A stretch of 18,537 nucleotides of DNA, from contig LT642354.1 in NCBI GenBank assembly GCA_900128585.1, positions 3,015-21,551 of the forward strand, written 5' to 3'. Numbering within the stretch: the first letter of the stretch is position 1; each line of letters opens with the position of its first letter. The notes beneath the pieces are model-generated. The model was not told the origin of the DNA and ran no database searches. It was given only the letters and a program-made list of their open reading frames with translations. The stretch is from Stramenopiles sp. TOSAG23-3. Lineage: Eukaryota > Sar. Position numbers and translations under genes: made by a program. This document shows, in pieces, positions 17,803-18,537 of this stretch.

Positions 17803-17858
17803 TATATCTATTTACTGACCACTATATCTATTTACTGTCCACGATATTTACTGTCTAC
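17803..17858. repeat. 20-bp direct repeat, two copies plus a degenerate third
   Basis: TATATCTATTTACTGACCAC (17803-17822) is followed at once by a copy with one change (A to T, 17823-17842) and then by a shortened copy (17843-17858). All three keep TTTACTG(A/T)C. It lies about 90-150 bases upstream of the EF-hand ATG. Regulatory function is possible but not shown. Confidence 0.7.
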
Positions 17859-17949
17859 ATTTCAAGAAGAACACTGCTTTGACAAATTATACGAGAAAGA
17901 TAACTCAATACTAAAGAACACACAAGAAAGAGAGATAACAACCAAAAGA

Positions 17950-18537
17950 ATGAGCGACCAAACGGAAAAAGAGAGACGACGACGGAAGGCCCGCGCACTC
18001 AAGCATGAGCACAAGAAAAAATTGATGAAGGATTTGGCCACTTTGCCCCATGACTTTCGCTCTCGGCTGAACTCGGAAGAGTTGAAAAAGGTGGGGAAAG
18101 AGTTTCTTTTGAACGCCCACGGAGAAGATGGCCACAAAGCATTGTCCGTGCAAGAGTTCGAAATCGCGATGGGCCATTTGGGTTTCGACGATTTGCCAAT
18201 GATCAACCGAATTTTCGAAATTTTTGACAATGATAATTCGGGATCGATCGATTACCGCGAGATGGTGTGCGGCATTGATCTGCTACTCCGTGGCCACGGC
18301 GAAGAAACGCTGAAGTTTTGTTTCAGCATATACGACCTTGATGATAGTGGGTACATAGGGGAGCACGAATTGTTCTCAGTCTTGAAGCTATGCTCAAAGC
18401 ATGATCTTGAACGCAGGAGTGGAGGGAAAAAACGTATACTGGGAACTCTGCGAAAAATTTGGAGGAACATCGACAAAAACGGCGACGGGAAAATCAGCTT
18501 TGAAGAGTTTGTCGGCGGCTTGCGGGAGGAACCCCTG
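17950..18537 (+). CDS. EF-hand calcium-binding protein, calcineurin-B/NCS-like (3' partial)
   Basis: The first 196 codons of a calcium sensor; the frame is still open at the right edge. Three canonical EF-hand loops are visible: DNDNSGSIDYRE (93-104), DLDDSGYIGEHE (129-140) and DKNGDGKISFEE (175-186), each with acidic residues at 1 and 12 and glycine at 6. A degenerate first hand (about 47-76) precedes them. This four-hand plan with a weak first hand fits the calcineurin-B / NCS / CBL-like group, which bind calcium and regulate partner enzymes or channels; which one cannot be told. The N-terminus is very basic (KERRRRKARALKHEHKKK) with no N-terminal glycine for myristoylation. An in-frame ATG at 17713 is open through to this start, but its codons are AT-rich low complexity, so 17950 is preferred. 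Confidence 0.88.
   Translation, partial: MSDQTEKERRRRKARALKHEHKKKLMKDLATLPHDFRSRLNSEELKKVGKEFLLNAHGEDGHKALSVQEFEIAMGHLGFDDLPMINRIFEIFDNDNSGSIDYREMVCGIDLLLRGHGEETLKFCFSIYDLDDSGYIGEHELFSVLKLCSKHDLERRSGGKKRILGTLRKIWRNIDKNGDGKISFEEFVGGLREEPL

Larger units (their letters stand above)
17011..17949. other. Divergent intergenic/promoter region of GT25 and the EF-hand gene
   Basis: An AT-rich spacer that must hold promoters in both directions. It contains a CTT tract and a facing GAA tract (17254-17467), an AT-rich stretch near 17680-17780, and a 20-bp direct repeat (17803-17858) about 90-150 bases before the EF-hand ATG. Small frames here are low complexity. No RNA gene was recognised. Confidence 0.55.

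Noticed and set aside
1-18537. Transposon, CRISPR array, provirus or giant-virus segment
   Set aside because: No transposase, reverse transcriptase, integrase, capsid gene, terminal repeats or regular repeat-spacer array was found, and the genes are cellular eukaryotic ones.

Overview
The window is nuclear DNA from a gene-dense, intron-poor microbial eukaryote. The evidence is a full-length SPT16 (a FACT histone chaperone subunit found only in eukaryotes), a GT25-type secretory glycosyltransferase, a calcineurin-B/NCS-like EF-hand protein and two very large multi-pass surface proteins. All read as single uninterrupted ORFs, and the lineage-specific spacers are AT-rich. Three genes carry a Kozak-like ACCATG at the chosen start. 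I cannot place the organism firmly. A free-living protist (stramenopile or other alga-like lineage) fits best, but that is inference from style rather than a marker.

Layout, left to right: (1) 66-1715 minus, a class V PLP-dependent aminotransferase-fold enzyme with an unusual C-terminal extension; (2) 1716-2396, a divergent promoter spacer with a pyrimidine-then-purine tract and a 13-bp palindrome; (3) 2397-6773 plus, a 1458-residue multi-pass membrane protein with Cys-rich cytosolic segments, large glycosylatable ectodomains and a C-terminal membrane block that resembles the STRA6/RBP-receptor family; (4) 6774-7325, a short AT-rich spacer; (5) 7326-11459 plus, a 1377-residue protein with about 11 membrane segments and a large extracellular C-terminal leucine-rich-repeat domain; (6) 11460-11726, a convergent spacer; (7) 11727-14903 minus, SPT16, much richer in G+C than its neighbours; (8) 14904-15759, a repeat-rich spacer with GAA/CTT tracts, an 11-bp minisatellite and a hairpin followed by eight Ts; (9) 15760-17010 minus, a GT25-like glycosyltransferase with a signal peptide; (10) 17011-17949, a divergent promoter spacer with another CTT/GAA pair and a 20-bp direct repeat; (11) 17950-18537 plus, an EF-hand protein cut by the right edge.

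There is no operon logic. The head-to-tail pair of giant surface proteins (3 and 5) is the most suggestive neighbourhood and the best candidate for something undescribed, for example a lipid/small-molecule receptor paired with an LRR sensor. That link rests only on adjacency and architecture. SPT16 acts in the nucleus, GT25 in the secretory pathway and the EF-hand protein in calcium signalling; nothing in the sequence ties them together.
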